Shown: piece after piece, positions 23,690 through 34,563 of the stretch | How the letters are laid out: each line of letters opens with the position of its first letter | Numbering within the stretch: position 1 is the stretch's first letter | DNA from: Chaetoderma sp. LZ-2023a | Taxonomy: Eukaryota > Mollusca > Caudofoveata > Chaetodermatida > Chaetodermatidae | Direction of reading: 5' to 3' | DNA length: 64,000 nt | Assembly (NCBI GenBank): GCA_034401795.1 | Contig: CM067365.1 | Coordinates: 16,111,166 to 16,175,165 of the forward strand | Position numbers and translations under genes: made by a program | The notes under the pieces: generated by a model | What the model was told of the DNA's origin: nothing | Seen by the model: only the letters and a program-made list of their open reading frames with translations | The model's database searches: none

Positions 23690-25040
23690 TAGGTAGAGCT
23701 ACTTTGGTGTAGCGAACTGGAAGATATTTGCCGCCAACAAGATGTCAGCCATCAGCGATGAGTGAGAGGCGATGGGTGGACGTTCAGCAGAATTTTTTTC
23801 TGGACAAAGGCCAAATAGTTAGCATGCATCAAAATCACAGGAGGAAGGCACATTGTTGACTTCTTTTTCAATTTTCTCCACTTCACTGTTCTGGCTTCTC
23901 CAGCTGTGGCACTCTTTCTGTCAGAGTAGATGTAGCATATCACGAATTGCATAATGTGAAACAGAGTTTCATCCGTAGTGGGCAAAGTCTCCTCACACTT
24001 TCGAAGAATGTTGCATGCCTCGAGATCATTAGCAACTTGATTGTAGATCGTTGTTTTGCTGTGCCTATAAATTCCTGAGTTACAATCGCATCAACTGAGA
24101 ACATGGAGTGGAATGATGACCTCAGAGACATTATTGTCACAGAGCGACCTGCAAGAGAACATATGCTTTCTCTTTATGTACATCAGTCCACTTGTGTGAT
24201 GAGATACATAGGCCGTCTGTATGCATAGATCTGTATCCTCGCTGTCAATTATGATAGCATCCTCATAACCAGCCTTTCGCATTGCACCATAAACAAAGAA
24301 GATTGTTGTGTCTGCCTCTGCTTGCTGACACGTGAAGTGTTGCACTTCACTATTGATCTGGGGATTGAATGACTCATTGTCAACACAATATATCAAAACA
24401 TGTGTGGTCAGCTGAGCTGCTGTGAAAAATGCATTCTTGAGAAAAGCCCATAATCAGCGTTTGTTTCCATCACAACAGAGCAGAGTCTTGAAGTTCTTAA
24501 GAGATGGGAATGGATCGCCTTGTATCATGCTTCGTTGATGCTGCTCACTGTCTTTGATGCTGTAGGTCAGATCATATGGATCATTGATGTATACAATGCA
24601 TTCTGCATCTCGCTGTCTTGACAGCACCAGATTTACAATCTTCTCACCATAGTCGGCCCAACAATATGTTTTCTCATCACCCTTCTCATCTGATGTTGGT
24701 GTTGCGAGACGCCAAATAAATCCCATGTCGACCAAGGTTGTAAATTGGTTTGGCGGATCTATTGTTTGTAGGGTCATTCTTTCAATCAACCTACTTTTCT
24801 GTATTTTTTGCGTTGTACCATTGACATTGAAGTGAGCTAAGCATTTCTCAGTTAGCCTGTTGGTCATGATGTCTGATAATTCCACTGCCCCTCTACTAGA
24901 GCAATAACAGCAGCCATTGCTTTGTTCTCCATTGTCTCTGTTTTAAGTTTTAGGTTCTCACCAGTCGGCTTGGAGGTAGGGGTGTTCTCCAAACTCAGCC
25001 ATGAATTGTGAGGAACTCTGTCATGCAAGGACTAGGATTT
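23690..25040 (-). pseudogene. Second, different member of the multicopy PIN-like/GCD protein family
   Basis: Minus-strand fragments in order: an upstream piece near 25030-24900 (TPTSKPTGENLKLKT), 24885-24454 (FNVNGTTQKIQKSRLIERM, WADYGEKIVNLVLSRQRDAE, INDPYDLTYSIKDSEQ, GDPFPSLKNF), 24396-24091 (HFTCQQAEADTTIFFVYGAM, AIIIDSEDTDLCIQTAYVSH, CRSLCDNNVSEVIIPLHVLS), then 23985-23752 (VICYIYSDRKSATAGEARTV, KKKSTMCLPP, NYLAFVQKK, HPSPLTHR). The conserved AEADT and DSEDTD motifs define the family core. The GCD segment expected after IIPLHV is replaced by unrelated frame, so the copy is broken. Its sequence is too different from 20440-21900 to be the same copy. Function unknown. Confidence 0.65.
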
Positions 25041-26525
25041 TGAAAACAAAAGCAAGTGGCATGGCTTCCTACCTAACTTTAGACATATAGATCTAACAGG
25101 CGAAGATGCTCAGCTTCCCATAGGTCGCCCTGCATAACATCTACCTCCAAAAGTTAGTGTGCGTACATGTTATGGAACAATGGCTTCTGAATCAAATAAC
25201 TATCCGGTCACCACGGCACCGCAACCACATATAACATCACCAGGACAAGTTTACAGTTGACAAAAGCAATTTTAGAAAGCGCTGTAATTTATGATGGAGA
25301 GTAAGAGACAGATATCCATCACCGGTGTCCTTACTGTGAGGGCGTGGTGGGTTCTAAGACCTCACCCAGACACTACAATGAATTGGATGGAGATCCGTTT
25401 CTTGTCCGTCACTGCGTGCTATGGAGTTAACCTTTCACCTGTCGTTGGGGTTAAGTTCCATGATGCCCAGAGATGCACTGCAGGCCGGTATCACAACATA
25501 ATTAATTAATATTCTTTTCGCAGTGCTTCCTACTTTGGCGGGGGAAATCTAGCTAACTAGTATCCGAGGATACAAGGGGTGCATTAACTATCACCGCTTG
25601 GAAACCTCTGATAGTTTCCCAGGGTCGGATCCTGCTAACGTGTCGATGAGAATCCAAACAATTAATAAGCCTTGCGATTGGATGATCGTGGAAAGAGACA
25701 ATAAATCGATATAAATAAGAGGCCCTGAGGTCACTGGCCAATTTTACACAATCTAGCCGGTGTGTGGGGCTACATTACCACTACAACCGGAAAAGGAGCG
25801 TACACTATGCGTCTCTTGCAGAGAAATTGTCCCTAACCACTTTAAGCCTATCCTATCGAGCTAGAATAGCCAGGTTTAGTCGGTAACATGTCAAGCTCAA
25901 GCAATTAGAGCATGTTCAGCGAAATCAATGTAAAATTTATGCTGGGGGATATAGTGATGCGGATGTAATGTTGCTGTATAGTATTACCTAGCATACTGCG
26001 TCCTAGAGTTTTTATAAATAAACAAAACATATTAACTAGGATGGCTACTTGCCATATACACAATTAACTAATACAGTGCGAACGATATATCACAGGTCAT
26101 AGGACAGTGCTGTTAGTTGAGAGCACCCACAGAAAATAAAGATAATATGTACAGTATGAAACGGAAAGTATAAAAATGTGGTCTTTGGACCAGTATGGCA
26201 CCTATTAGTCACCAGTGCCTAAATACTAATATAATTAGATACACAATTAGTTACTTGAGTACCTATTGGTCATCAGTACAGTAAAAGTTCATAAATCACT
26301 GAAATTGATGAGCTAATATGAAATAGCGTGAGATGGCACGATCATGACTGTGGGAAAGATTTCCGCAAGCAGGTTTCCGCCCGCAGACTGTAGATGCGGC
26401 TCACTCTCAAGACAGTGAAGAAGAACAGGTAGCAAGATGTCCACTGGATAGTCAAAGTAACTGATACAATACATAATTTAGACAGTATGTTCTAAAGTTA
26501 CCATCTGGCGACGGCGGTTTGAAAG
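25041..26525. other. Intergenic sequence left of LTR A1
   Basis: No gene or repeat that I can support. There is no polypurine tract immediately before 26526, so the LTR that follows is not the 3' LTR of an element lying here. Confidence 0.45.
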
Positions 26526-26973
26526 TGTAGTTCGGATCGACCGGTCAGGTACCGGCCATACCAGCTAAGCTGGGTACGTGCCGCCCGTCCTGGATTCGTT
26601 CCCTGAATACGCCCCCCCTGGGTAGAGCCATAAGCGTATATGAACCTATAAGAGAGATCGCGTTGCGAAAACGACTAGGTTCATTAAAATGCATGGTGCG
26701 CATGCGCGCGCCTAGATGCTGTTTTTGATGGAGCACGTAGTTTACGACCAAGATGGGATGGCGCTTTTAGTGTACCGAGATGGTACCCTGTAGTCCTTAT
26801 TGATTGCCTGTTCCCGTTAAATCTGGCATTTATCAGGACCAGAATTCAACGGGCTTTTTAAATCCGTCAACCATTTCAAAATCGGTTAAGAAATGGATGA
26901 GTTATCCACGGAAAACCCTTCTTGATTATCTTCAAAATATTGCCGTGACATCATAACCACGTGGACGCAGAAC

Positions 26974-26996
26974 TTCTAGAATGTTCTAGAACATTC
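26974..26996. promoter_or_regulatory. Perfect five-unit heat-shock element in LTR A1
   Basis: TTC at 26974 and then GAA, TTC, GAA, TTC at exact 5-bp steps to 26996, each unit separated by 2 bp. This is the canonical inverted-pentamer HSF site, located about 90 bp upstream of the TATA-like box. Confidence 0.85.
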
Positions 26997-27066
26997 GGCT
27001 GTGCTATTATTAGCTACGCGCTGATTGGCTGTTGCTCGAACGATGATTGGTTGGAGCCTACACCTG

Positions 27067-27090
27067 TGACGTCACGATGAGCATAAAAGG
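27067..27090 (+). promoter_or_regulatory. CRE-TATA core promoter of LTR A1
   Basis: TGACGTCA at 27067-27074 and CATAAAAGG at 27082-27090. Spacing is 15 bp from CRE start to TATA start, as in the other LTRs and the ORF3 promoters of this window. Confidence 0.75.
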
Positions 27091-30000
27091 AGACGCGATC
27101 CAGTGATCGAGAGCATCCTCGGCGAGGGGCCGGACAGGTTGGATCTGTACCAGCTACTATCAGCGCGACAAACAACACACGTATTACTTTGCTATGTGTT
27201 GGGGTTTTCTCCCGTAGCTGGCAGTTGCCCAACCCACCGCACTAAAACAATTTTGTAACTCCCTACTTACGGGAGTAATTTGGAACTTTCTGATTATTGT
27301 TCATGAATATCAATATCTACTTCGGAACATGAATTTGCGGTGAGGCCTTTATGGCCTGAATATGTGATTCTACAGATGTAGAGGCAGGATGTTCTTTGAT
27401 GGATGACTCGCCGGATCAGCCGGCCACGCCTAAAAGTCATATTTCAACTGTCACCGCACTAATATCATGTAGGTTCATCTGCCTTTCAACCGCAGCAAGT
27501 AAACTCTGCCCGGTGCATCTTCAGAGCTGGCTGACGTACACAGCACTATGACAGCTTTGTTTTGTATCTTCATTCACATCTGACAGCCCCCGCCTGTGAT
27601 TTGGTTGTTTACACCTTTCATCTGTGCCATCGGTGTATGGGAATGTTTTTCACCACAGTAGGACTATCGTATCTTTTACTGACTGCTCGTTAGACATCCT
27701 GTTAGGTTTACAGTGCTGAGCGATGTAGTCCTGCCATGAGTGTTCTTGCGGATATCTTGTTTGCGGAAAACAGCTTGCGGGAACCAATCTGCGGGAACTT
27801 TCCAGCTTCCTGGGAACGCATCAACCACAGAATGACGTATCAATTTCAGTAACATGGTAGCCTAACTTCAGGATGACTACCGAGTATTCAAGTAACTATA
27901 CTTCACAGTTTAATTATTTCTCTATATGTATTTTGTTAATTATATTGTATCCATAAGAATGGTCCCGATGACTAAAAGGAACCGTAACGGTCTTAGGACT
28001 GCTAGTTATAATTTCTGTATTTGTTTATAGTTATTCTCCTTTTCCGCAATGTGTTGCTAACCGCACTATAGTAGGATCGTTAACCTGTACTAAGATATAT
28101 AACTTTGATAATTTGATACCGTATTGATTGTTCTGGTTAGATTTTGTAAATATGTATATGGCTAGTGACCATCCGTTCATATGTTTTGCTTGTTTATAGA
28201 AAATATAGGACTGCAGTGCACGTAGGAAACACTGTACAGCAATGCTCATATGTACAGCACTTTCTCCAGCCACCAACAATTTTTCACTGAGGTCGCTGTC
28301 CATGCTATAACTCTGTTAGCCCGGCATGCTACCAACTAAACCTTTTCTATTCAGCTTGATAGGATAGGTTCAAAATGATTGGAGACACTTTCTTCATTAC
28401 CAGCTTGGTAATGTACTCTTCTCTTCCGGCAGTGCGATAATCTAGCCCCGCACTCCAGTAAGACTCCAAGATTTTGTCTCTCTTCATGCTCCATTCAGCC
28501 TTGTGGCTTCTTAATTGTTTGGATGCCCCCACCTGCACCATGGGCTGATCCGACTCTGGGAAAGTGTTGGGGTTTCCAAGTGGTGATGGCCAGGGTGCGG
28601 TATCACATACATTCCCCGTGTGTCTTTGGACACTTAGTAGTTAGCACTTTAGCCAATGTATGAAAGCACTACGGAAACATACATTAATTATTATTTATTT
28701 ACTGACCAAACCTCCCACACCGCAGTGCAAAACAGGGCAACTTGTATATAAACCTAACGACAGGTTAAACGGTTAGTTCCATAGGACCCGGTGACGGGCG
28801 AGATGCGTATCCCCACCGAATTCCGTCAGAATGTCTGGGCATGATATTTAGATCTGCCACGACCTCACGGGAAGGACATTTACTGTGGGTATTCGTCTCT
28901 CTCACCCCCACCATAACGATAGAACAATGGTCTAATAATGCTTCCGTGAAAAGTAACCTATGTCTTGTAACGTTTTATGTGGTTATGGAGCGGGATTTCC
29001 GAATTCTTACCCAGTTCGGAAATCTTGATAAGTAACATGTATGAGTGCTGTCTTAAGTATTGATGTCCTAAGGCATCTGTTCTCAGTGACAGCCATGTCA
29101 AATAGCTAGGTAGATACCAGCCATTTGCAGGCAAAAATAGTTCTTGTTTTGAAAACAACTAAACGCTAATTAAGCAAAGCAGAAGGCCCACATAAATAAA
29201 GCGGAAACTACTAATTCAGCATACTAAGAATCACATAGGACGGTGACGAGAGAATCCATCGGGAATCCCTCGTCCCGTCTTCACATAAAACAGCCCGCAA
29301 CCCTATAGTAATAATCTCACGAGTTATGGTATTTTCTTCGTCAAGCATTTTTGTTTGGAATATTAGAGTGGGTCCATTTTTGCCCACTACGCTTCTCCCG
29401 CTTTAAGCAGTGGCAACACCTTCCCGAGATGGAGGCCCGCATGAGGCACTTGCCTCTCGCAAGGATTCAGCGACGACGGTCCACGTGAGGATAATACTCC
29501 TCACGCAAACTAGCACTAGGAGTAGTGCCCGCATGAGGCATATAACTTTTCGTCCGCGATAACCTTCTTCCTTTCAGCTTAGAGGTATAATAACTTATAT
29601 TAAGTTATGTAGTTAAGTCTCATGTGCAAGAGCCTCCATTGCGGGATACGTCTGCGGACCTACGAGTTTGTGTGGTACCTCTGGGAGCCCCATGTTTAAA
29701 AGTTCATCTACCTGTCTCTATGTCTCGTATTTTCGTATGCTCTTATTTTAGTTTTATCTAGCATATTTATAATTTTTTAGGTAAAATCATTGTATAGACT
29801 TATACTTTTAGGTCACCAAATCAAATCTTGTAAGTCCATAGATCACGAAATTGAATGAACAGGCATACTGGTGACACAAATTCCTGGGATGAGACAGTTG
29901 TGTTTAATGTTCGTGACGATGGTCGCACGGCCCCACCGGAACGATTGAGTTCCACTGGCCTTATGAGCCAGTTTTTGATACCCGCAGGGCAGTCTCGTAC

Positions 30001-30399
30001 AAGGTCCGTCACCCAGAGACCGGATGCTAACCCGCGTCATCATTCGTCATGCCCTTGTGGCGCGGCGAGTCGACATGATACACCAGAACGGCCCGACACT
30101 ACCCGGCGAGCTACAAAAGTTGAGAGTAGCCCATTAACAGAGAGGTCCATTATTATGAATAATTATTATGCACGTACAATAACTGGGTACACGGTGCGGG
30201 ATTGTCGCATAGCTCTTGCGGCACACGAAGCAAAGTCCCACCAGTTTGAATCCACTTTTCAGCATGGTCGGAAGATCCAGCGAGTTATCCACCAAGAATC
30301 ACCAGCAGCTCTATATCTTGTAGACTCACATCGGGCTGCAAGGCCCTTTCTGCAGAGAAGCTCCCTTAGGAAAGTCCGGATGCGGGAGTTATAACTTCA

Positions 30400-30433
30400 A
30401 TTTATTTTTGCTCCCGGATGGCCATCCAGGAGC
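30400..30433 (-). terminator. Hairpin plus AATAAA in LTR C (R region)
   Basis: On the minus strand a near-perfect 24-bp palindrome (GCTCCTGG-ATGGCCAT-CCGGGAGC, 30410-30433) is followed at once by AAAAATAAA. The same hairpin plus polyadenylation signal occurs in LTR B at 34534-34563. Confidence 0.65.
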
Positions 30434-30637
30434 ATCCAAAGTTCTTGTATCGCGGAAAGTCACTTCCAAAACTGCCCACTGGCGCAGGTAATCTTAATTC
30501 CAAATGGCACTGCTGATAAGTAGGCACCGCAGTCAGTTAGCAGTTCTCCTGCGTCTAGCACTGCGCTGGTCCAGCACTCTTGTTGTTGACGGGTTGGCTT
30601 CCACGCCGATGATGCTCTCGATCTTCGATTCTTCGTC

Positions 30638-30661
30638 CCTTTTATACTACTCGTGACGTCA
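30638..30661 (-). promoter_or_regulatory. CRE-TATA core promoter of LTR C
   Basis: Minus-strand TGACGTCA (30661-30654) and TATAAAAGG (30646-30638), 15 bp start to start. CCAAT boxes appear as CCAATCA on the plus strand near 30700. Confidence 0.8.
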
Positions 30662-31317
30662 GAGGGAGGGGCTTCAGTCAATCAGTGAGCGAGCAGTAGC
30701 CAATCAGCGTGCAGCCGGAAGTGGTGACGTGGCTATCACGTGGACAGCACATTCAGTTAATGCATACACGTGATTACGACGTCAAGAGAAATATTTTGAA
30801 AATAATGTAACAGGAGTTTTAAGAATAACTTGGCCATTTCTTGTCCGATTTTAAAATGGTGAAAAGTACTGTGATCCTCGTTTCATTCCGGTCCCGATAG
30901 GTACCAAGAACGACGAGAATGTTGCGATTTGAATAAATCACCAGTACCAATTCGGTACACTATAAGCACACACTCTTTCCTAATCATGACACATGTTGCC
31001 AGGGAAGCTTTGACGAGAACGGTGTGATTTGAATAAATCACCAGTACCAACTCTGTACACTATAAGCACACCCTCTCTTCCAATCCTGACACATGTTGCC
31101 AGGGAAGCTTTGACGCACGCGTATGAGCTCTATGCGTTCTTACGGACTTAGCCATCTTGAACGAAAACCTCTCATAGGGCTTATACATGCATATTATCCT
31201 ACTCAGTGTGTGGGGGGGGGGGAGGGGAGCGTGCTTGGAGCGAATCCGGCACAGCCGTCCCGGACCCAGCTTAGCGCCATGGGATGGTCCGTATCCGTCC
31301 GGTTGATCCGTGCTACA

Positions 31318-31331
31318 CCACCCCTCCTAGT
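31318..31331 (-). other. Polypurine tract before LTR C
   Basis: On the minus strand AACTAGGAGGGGTGG precedes the TGTAG start of the LTR, as expected for the plus-strand primer of an LTR retroelement. The same motif precedes LTR D. Confidence 0.75.
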
Positions 31332-31680
31332 TTGACACCCGTGACAAGCGATCAATGCTTTGCGGATTGAATGCACGGGAGCACGCTAGGGGGGAATTAT
31401 AGACTTCCCGAGTAGGCACATAGCTGAGAGGAGTAGTAATGCGGAAGACGCGTATTATGAGAGAAGAGCACATTGTGGTGCGAAAGAGTTTGGGATTGAG
31501 TCATACTTTTAGTTTCCATTTTTTACATGGAATTATTTTTCCAGGCCTTTTCTTTTTTTTGTTTTATTACAAAACTGCCCACTGGCGCAGGAGATCTTAA
31601 TTTCAAATGGCACTGGTGATACGTGGTGCATGCTGTATCTTTATTTAGTACCATGATTAGGCTAAACATTACCCCACATT

Positions 31681-31725
31681 GGCGTTCTCTCGGGTGCGGA
31701 TAATTATTTCTCTGCAGAGAACGCC
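31681..31725 (-). ncRNA. Conserved hairpin downstream of ORF3, copy 1
   Basis: GGCGTTCTCT (31681-31690) and AGAGAACGCC (31716-31725) form a 10-bp stem. The same structure follows ORF3 in the other two copies, where the C-G pair at the third position is T-A instead. It is probably a structural element of the retroelement RNA rather than a separate gene. Confidence 0.6.
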
Positions 31726-31786
31726 CAAGCTCCAATGTACCTCAATCATTTATAATATAAACCAAATAAAGGAAAAGTATATATAA

Positions 31787-32037
<251 letters not shown>

Positions 32038-32308
32038 CACAGTAGTACTATCACAGTAATATGTAATTATGCATGCACACCGAATATATGCGGGTATGCA
32101 TGGAGTGTGGTCCGTTTTGGCGGGTCCACACGGATAGCTATCGCTATCAACAATCCGTTCCGACGTACTAACGCGGGAAGAAAAATAATAAGAAAAATAC
32201 TATATAATAATAAGGTAAAAAGACTAGTTTATCAGGCAGCCCCAGCTGGCATGATGGGAATAAGACATTCGCTTTGGTGTGTTGTGTACCTACCATGACA
32301 TAGTGTCT

Positions 32309-33582
32309 TTAGACATCCGCTGTAAAATTTCCGCAGCGAGTCTGGGTTCCATGACTCGTGGTGGTCAGATGTGGTGGGTGGACCTCTGCTGCCGAAATAT
32401 CACTATCTATAATGTCTAGGTCGGTAATGCTAAAGCTGGAGGAAGGTGCTGAAGTGTCCATAGATGCGCTAGTGGTGGTGGTGACGATGATGGGTGCGGT
32501 ACTGACTGGAGGTGGTGTGGAGATTGCGGTCATTACTGGAGGTCGTGGTGGTGGTACGTGCCACAGGCTGGCTGAGTGTTGTGAACATGATTAGTGGTCA
32601 TGGTGCGGTTGCTGCTGCTATGTTTGCAGATAACTTCCGGAATTTAACTGCTTTTGCTGGAGGTCGTCCTAGGAACTGTGCGGATCTCTGAAGGCTGATG
32701 TGCTATTCTTCGTTTTCCTGAGTACGGACGATCTGGTGAAGTTATCTTACGGATGGCTGGATCTATTGAAATACTGGTGATGCGCATGGGTGCTGGAGTG
32801 CTGGTCTGTGGTGCAGTGGTGATGGTGACGGCTTCCGTAAGGCGAATCTCCTCATCTATAATTAAACTGCACTGAGAAATGGATCTATCGGAAATGCCCT
32901 GTAATCCAGGTTCCGAAATTGTCACCGGTGTAGAGATCACAACTGAAATGGGCTGGCCAATTACGGATGCTGATACGGATGCAGTGATGATGCTGCATGT
33001 GGTCGGTGGTGTCACTGCGGGTGCTGCCGGTGCGGAAATCAGAGTTGGTGTTGATACCGATGTTGTGAATGCTGCCAGTGCTGGTTGTACTGGTGCTGCC
33101 GATGCCGTGGTGAGAGATGCTGGAACGCCACTTGTAGAGGGCTGTGTTGCCAATGCTGTTGGCCTATTGTAATGCGGGAAGTCAGTTTGTCACCATTTAG
33201 TACGTTTTGTTTCGCCATTTTTCCCGTTGGTAACACAATAACTGGTAAGCGGCTTTTGAAACGTGCGGCGAGAATATCCACGTCTTCACATTGTTCACCA
33301 AGTGCTAACGTTACCGCTAACACACAATGTTTGAAATTTAACGATTGTGTTACACCGTACTGCGTAGCTGAATACCGGTACTTGCAGTCCACACAAAAGG
33401 CATGTTGTAGAGGGCGAATAGTCACGATTAACATGAAGCGTCAAGTCCGAGTTTCTAGAGAAGACACGCTTACAAGGCTGTCCGTTAGGCTGTAACGCGG
33501 TACATGGATGCTTTTTCCTGGGATGAGCTGGTGGTGACCCCTCCAAGCTGTCGGACAAGGCGTGATCTTCCGCAAGTGACAT
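32309..33582 (-). pseudogene. Retroelement ORF3, two-zinc-finger protein, copy 1
   Basis: The minus strand starts at the conserved MSLAED (ATG at 33582-33580) and shows finger 1: C-TALQPNGQP-C then 12 residues, H-x4 and Tyr in place of the last His. Finger 2 lies in the next frame: FCVDCKYRYSATQYGVTQSL, with Gln in place of the first His. A long Ser/Thr/Pro/Ala-rich region follows with conserved QPISVVIST, then DPAIRKIT, RPYSGKRRIAH and the C-terminal SHGTQTRCGNFTADV before the stop at 32309. At least three frameshifts break it. Without them it would be about 420 residues. Its partner copies are at 49261 and 61306. I recognise no known family; nuclear nucleic-acid binding is inferred from the fingers. 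Confidence 0.7.
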
Positions 33583-33787
33583 CTTATTTCTGCATGATGG
33601 TAAAGTGCGGAACGGCTTAACCGAATCTAAATTTCCTACCTCTTCATAACTTTTCCTGGCCAATAATAGATAATAAAGTAATAATAAGAAACAGCAGAAT
33701 TTGGTTTGCGAGATGAAAGTAGCCTAATGCTTGACCTTCCCTTGTGTCAAGATTTGACGGGATGATGAAGTTTCAATGCACGCTGTC

Positions 33788-33811
33788 CTCCTTTTATACT
33801 TTTTGGTGACG
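33788..33811 (-). promoter_or_regulatory. Internal promoter of ORF3, copy 1, cut by LTR B
   Basis: Minus-strand TATAAAAGG at 33798-33790, preceded by CGTCACC. The first bases of the CRE are replaced by the start of LTR B at 33812, so the LTR went into, or recombined at, the CRE itself. Copies 2 and 3 keep the whole TGACGTCACC. Confidence 0.75.
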
Positions 33812-34326
33812 TGTAGCGCAGACCGACTGGATGGGTATTGACCGTCCCCACAAAGCTGGGTAAGATACAGCTGCTCCGGATTTGCTCCAAGAACGCCCCC
33901 TGGGTAGGATAGTACGTGTACATAAGCCCTATGAGAGAGGTTTCCCGTCAAAATTGGCTACGTCCGATAAAATGCGTGGTGACAACACGTCTCGGAATTG
34001 GAAGTGAGTGCATGCCTATATTGTACCGAGTAGGTTTTCGTAAATGCTTATAATTCATCCGTTCTCGTTGTTCTTGGTACAGATTAGGACCAGAATTAAA
34101 CGAGCTTTCTGAAACTGTAAACTGTTTTAAAATCGGCCCAGAAATGGCTGAGTTATCGTCGAAGCTCCCCGCTAAATTAAACTCAGAATATTGCTATGAC
34201 GTCGTAATCGTGTGTATATATTAAACTAAATACAGAATGATTTGTACACGTGGTTGATACGTCACTGATATACTAGCACGCTGATTGGCTGGTGCTCGGC
34301 CGCTGATTGGTTGAAGCGCCCAGTTC

Positions 34327-34350
34327 CGACGTCACAGTAAGTATAAAAGG
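34327..34350 (+). promoter_or_regulatory. CRE-TATA core promoter of LTR B
   Basis: CGACGTCA at 34327-34334 and TATAAAAGG at 34342-34350, 15 bp start to start. Confidence 0.75.
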
Positions 34351-34533
34351 GGTGATAAATCGAGGATCAGCAGCATCGCCGGGGTGGATGTCAGCCCGCG
34401 CAGGACCTCTGCATCATCAGGAGGACGGATGTAACCTGCTGACCTACCAATGATTCTGACTTTTACCAGTGTCTTACGGAACCCAGCATATCCACAGTGG
34501 TAGGACGTCCTCGGCTTCCACCAGTTTTTGTAT

Positions 34534-34563
34534 ACTCCCGGACAGCCATCCGGGAGTAATAAA
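34534..34563 (+). terminator. Hairpin fused to AATAAA in LTR B
   Basis: ACTCCCGGA and TCCGGGAGT form a perfect 9-bp stem with a 6-base loop (34534-34557); AATAAA follows at 34558-34563. It lies about 215 bp after the TATA box and would mark the R region. Confidence 0.7.

Larger units (their letters stand above)
26526..29680 (+). mobile_element. Long LTR of a Ty3/Gypsy-like element, type A, copy A1
   Basis: Starts TGTAG at 26526 and aligns with 52319-55461 (A2) along its whole length, and with 63472-64000 (A3) as far as the window shows. The U3 part holds CRE-like sites, a five-unit heat-shock element, two inverted CCAAT boxes (ATTGG near 27020-27050) and a CRE-TATA core promoter at 27067-27090. 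A further 2.5 kb of non-coding sequence follows. The right end is not defined, because A2 breaks into pol at 55461 and the minus-strand LTR C begins somewhere beyond 29680. LTR identity rests on alignment with the other LTRs, two of which follow a polypurine tract. Confidence 0.7.
29681..31317 (-). mobile_element. LTR of type C, 3' LTR of the minus-strand element
   Basis: Reads on the minus strand from TGTAGCACGGATC (start at 31317), directly after a polypurine tract. The U3 resembles LTR D closely (GATAGCCACGTCACCACTTC and flanking sequence) and LTR A and B more distantly. It contains CCAAT boxes, a CRE-TATA core and a hairpin next to AATAAA. A partly duplicated block lies near 30900-31120 (ATTTGAATAAATCACCAGTACC occurs twice). 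The 3' boundary on the left is uncertain and meets LTR A1 tail-to-tail near 29680. Confidence 0.7.

Noticed and set aside
29855..30394. 179-residue plus-strand frame
   Set aside because: Lies antisense over LTR C, shows no motif and is absent from other LTRs.
32358..33172. Plus-strand Val/Gly-rich frames
   Set aside because: Antisense shadows of the Thr/Ser-rich ORF3 copy 1.
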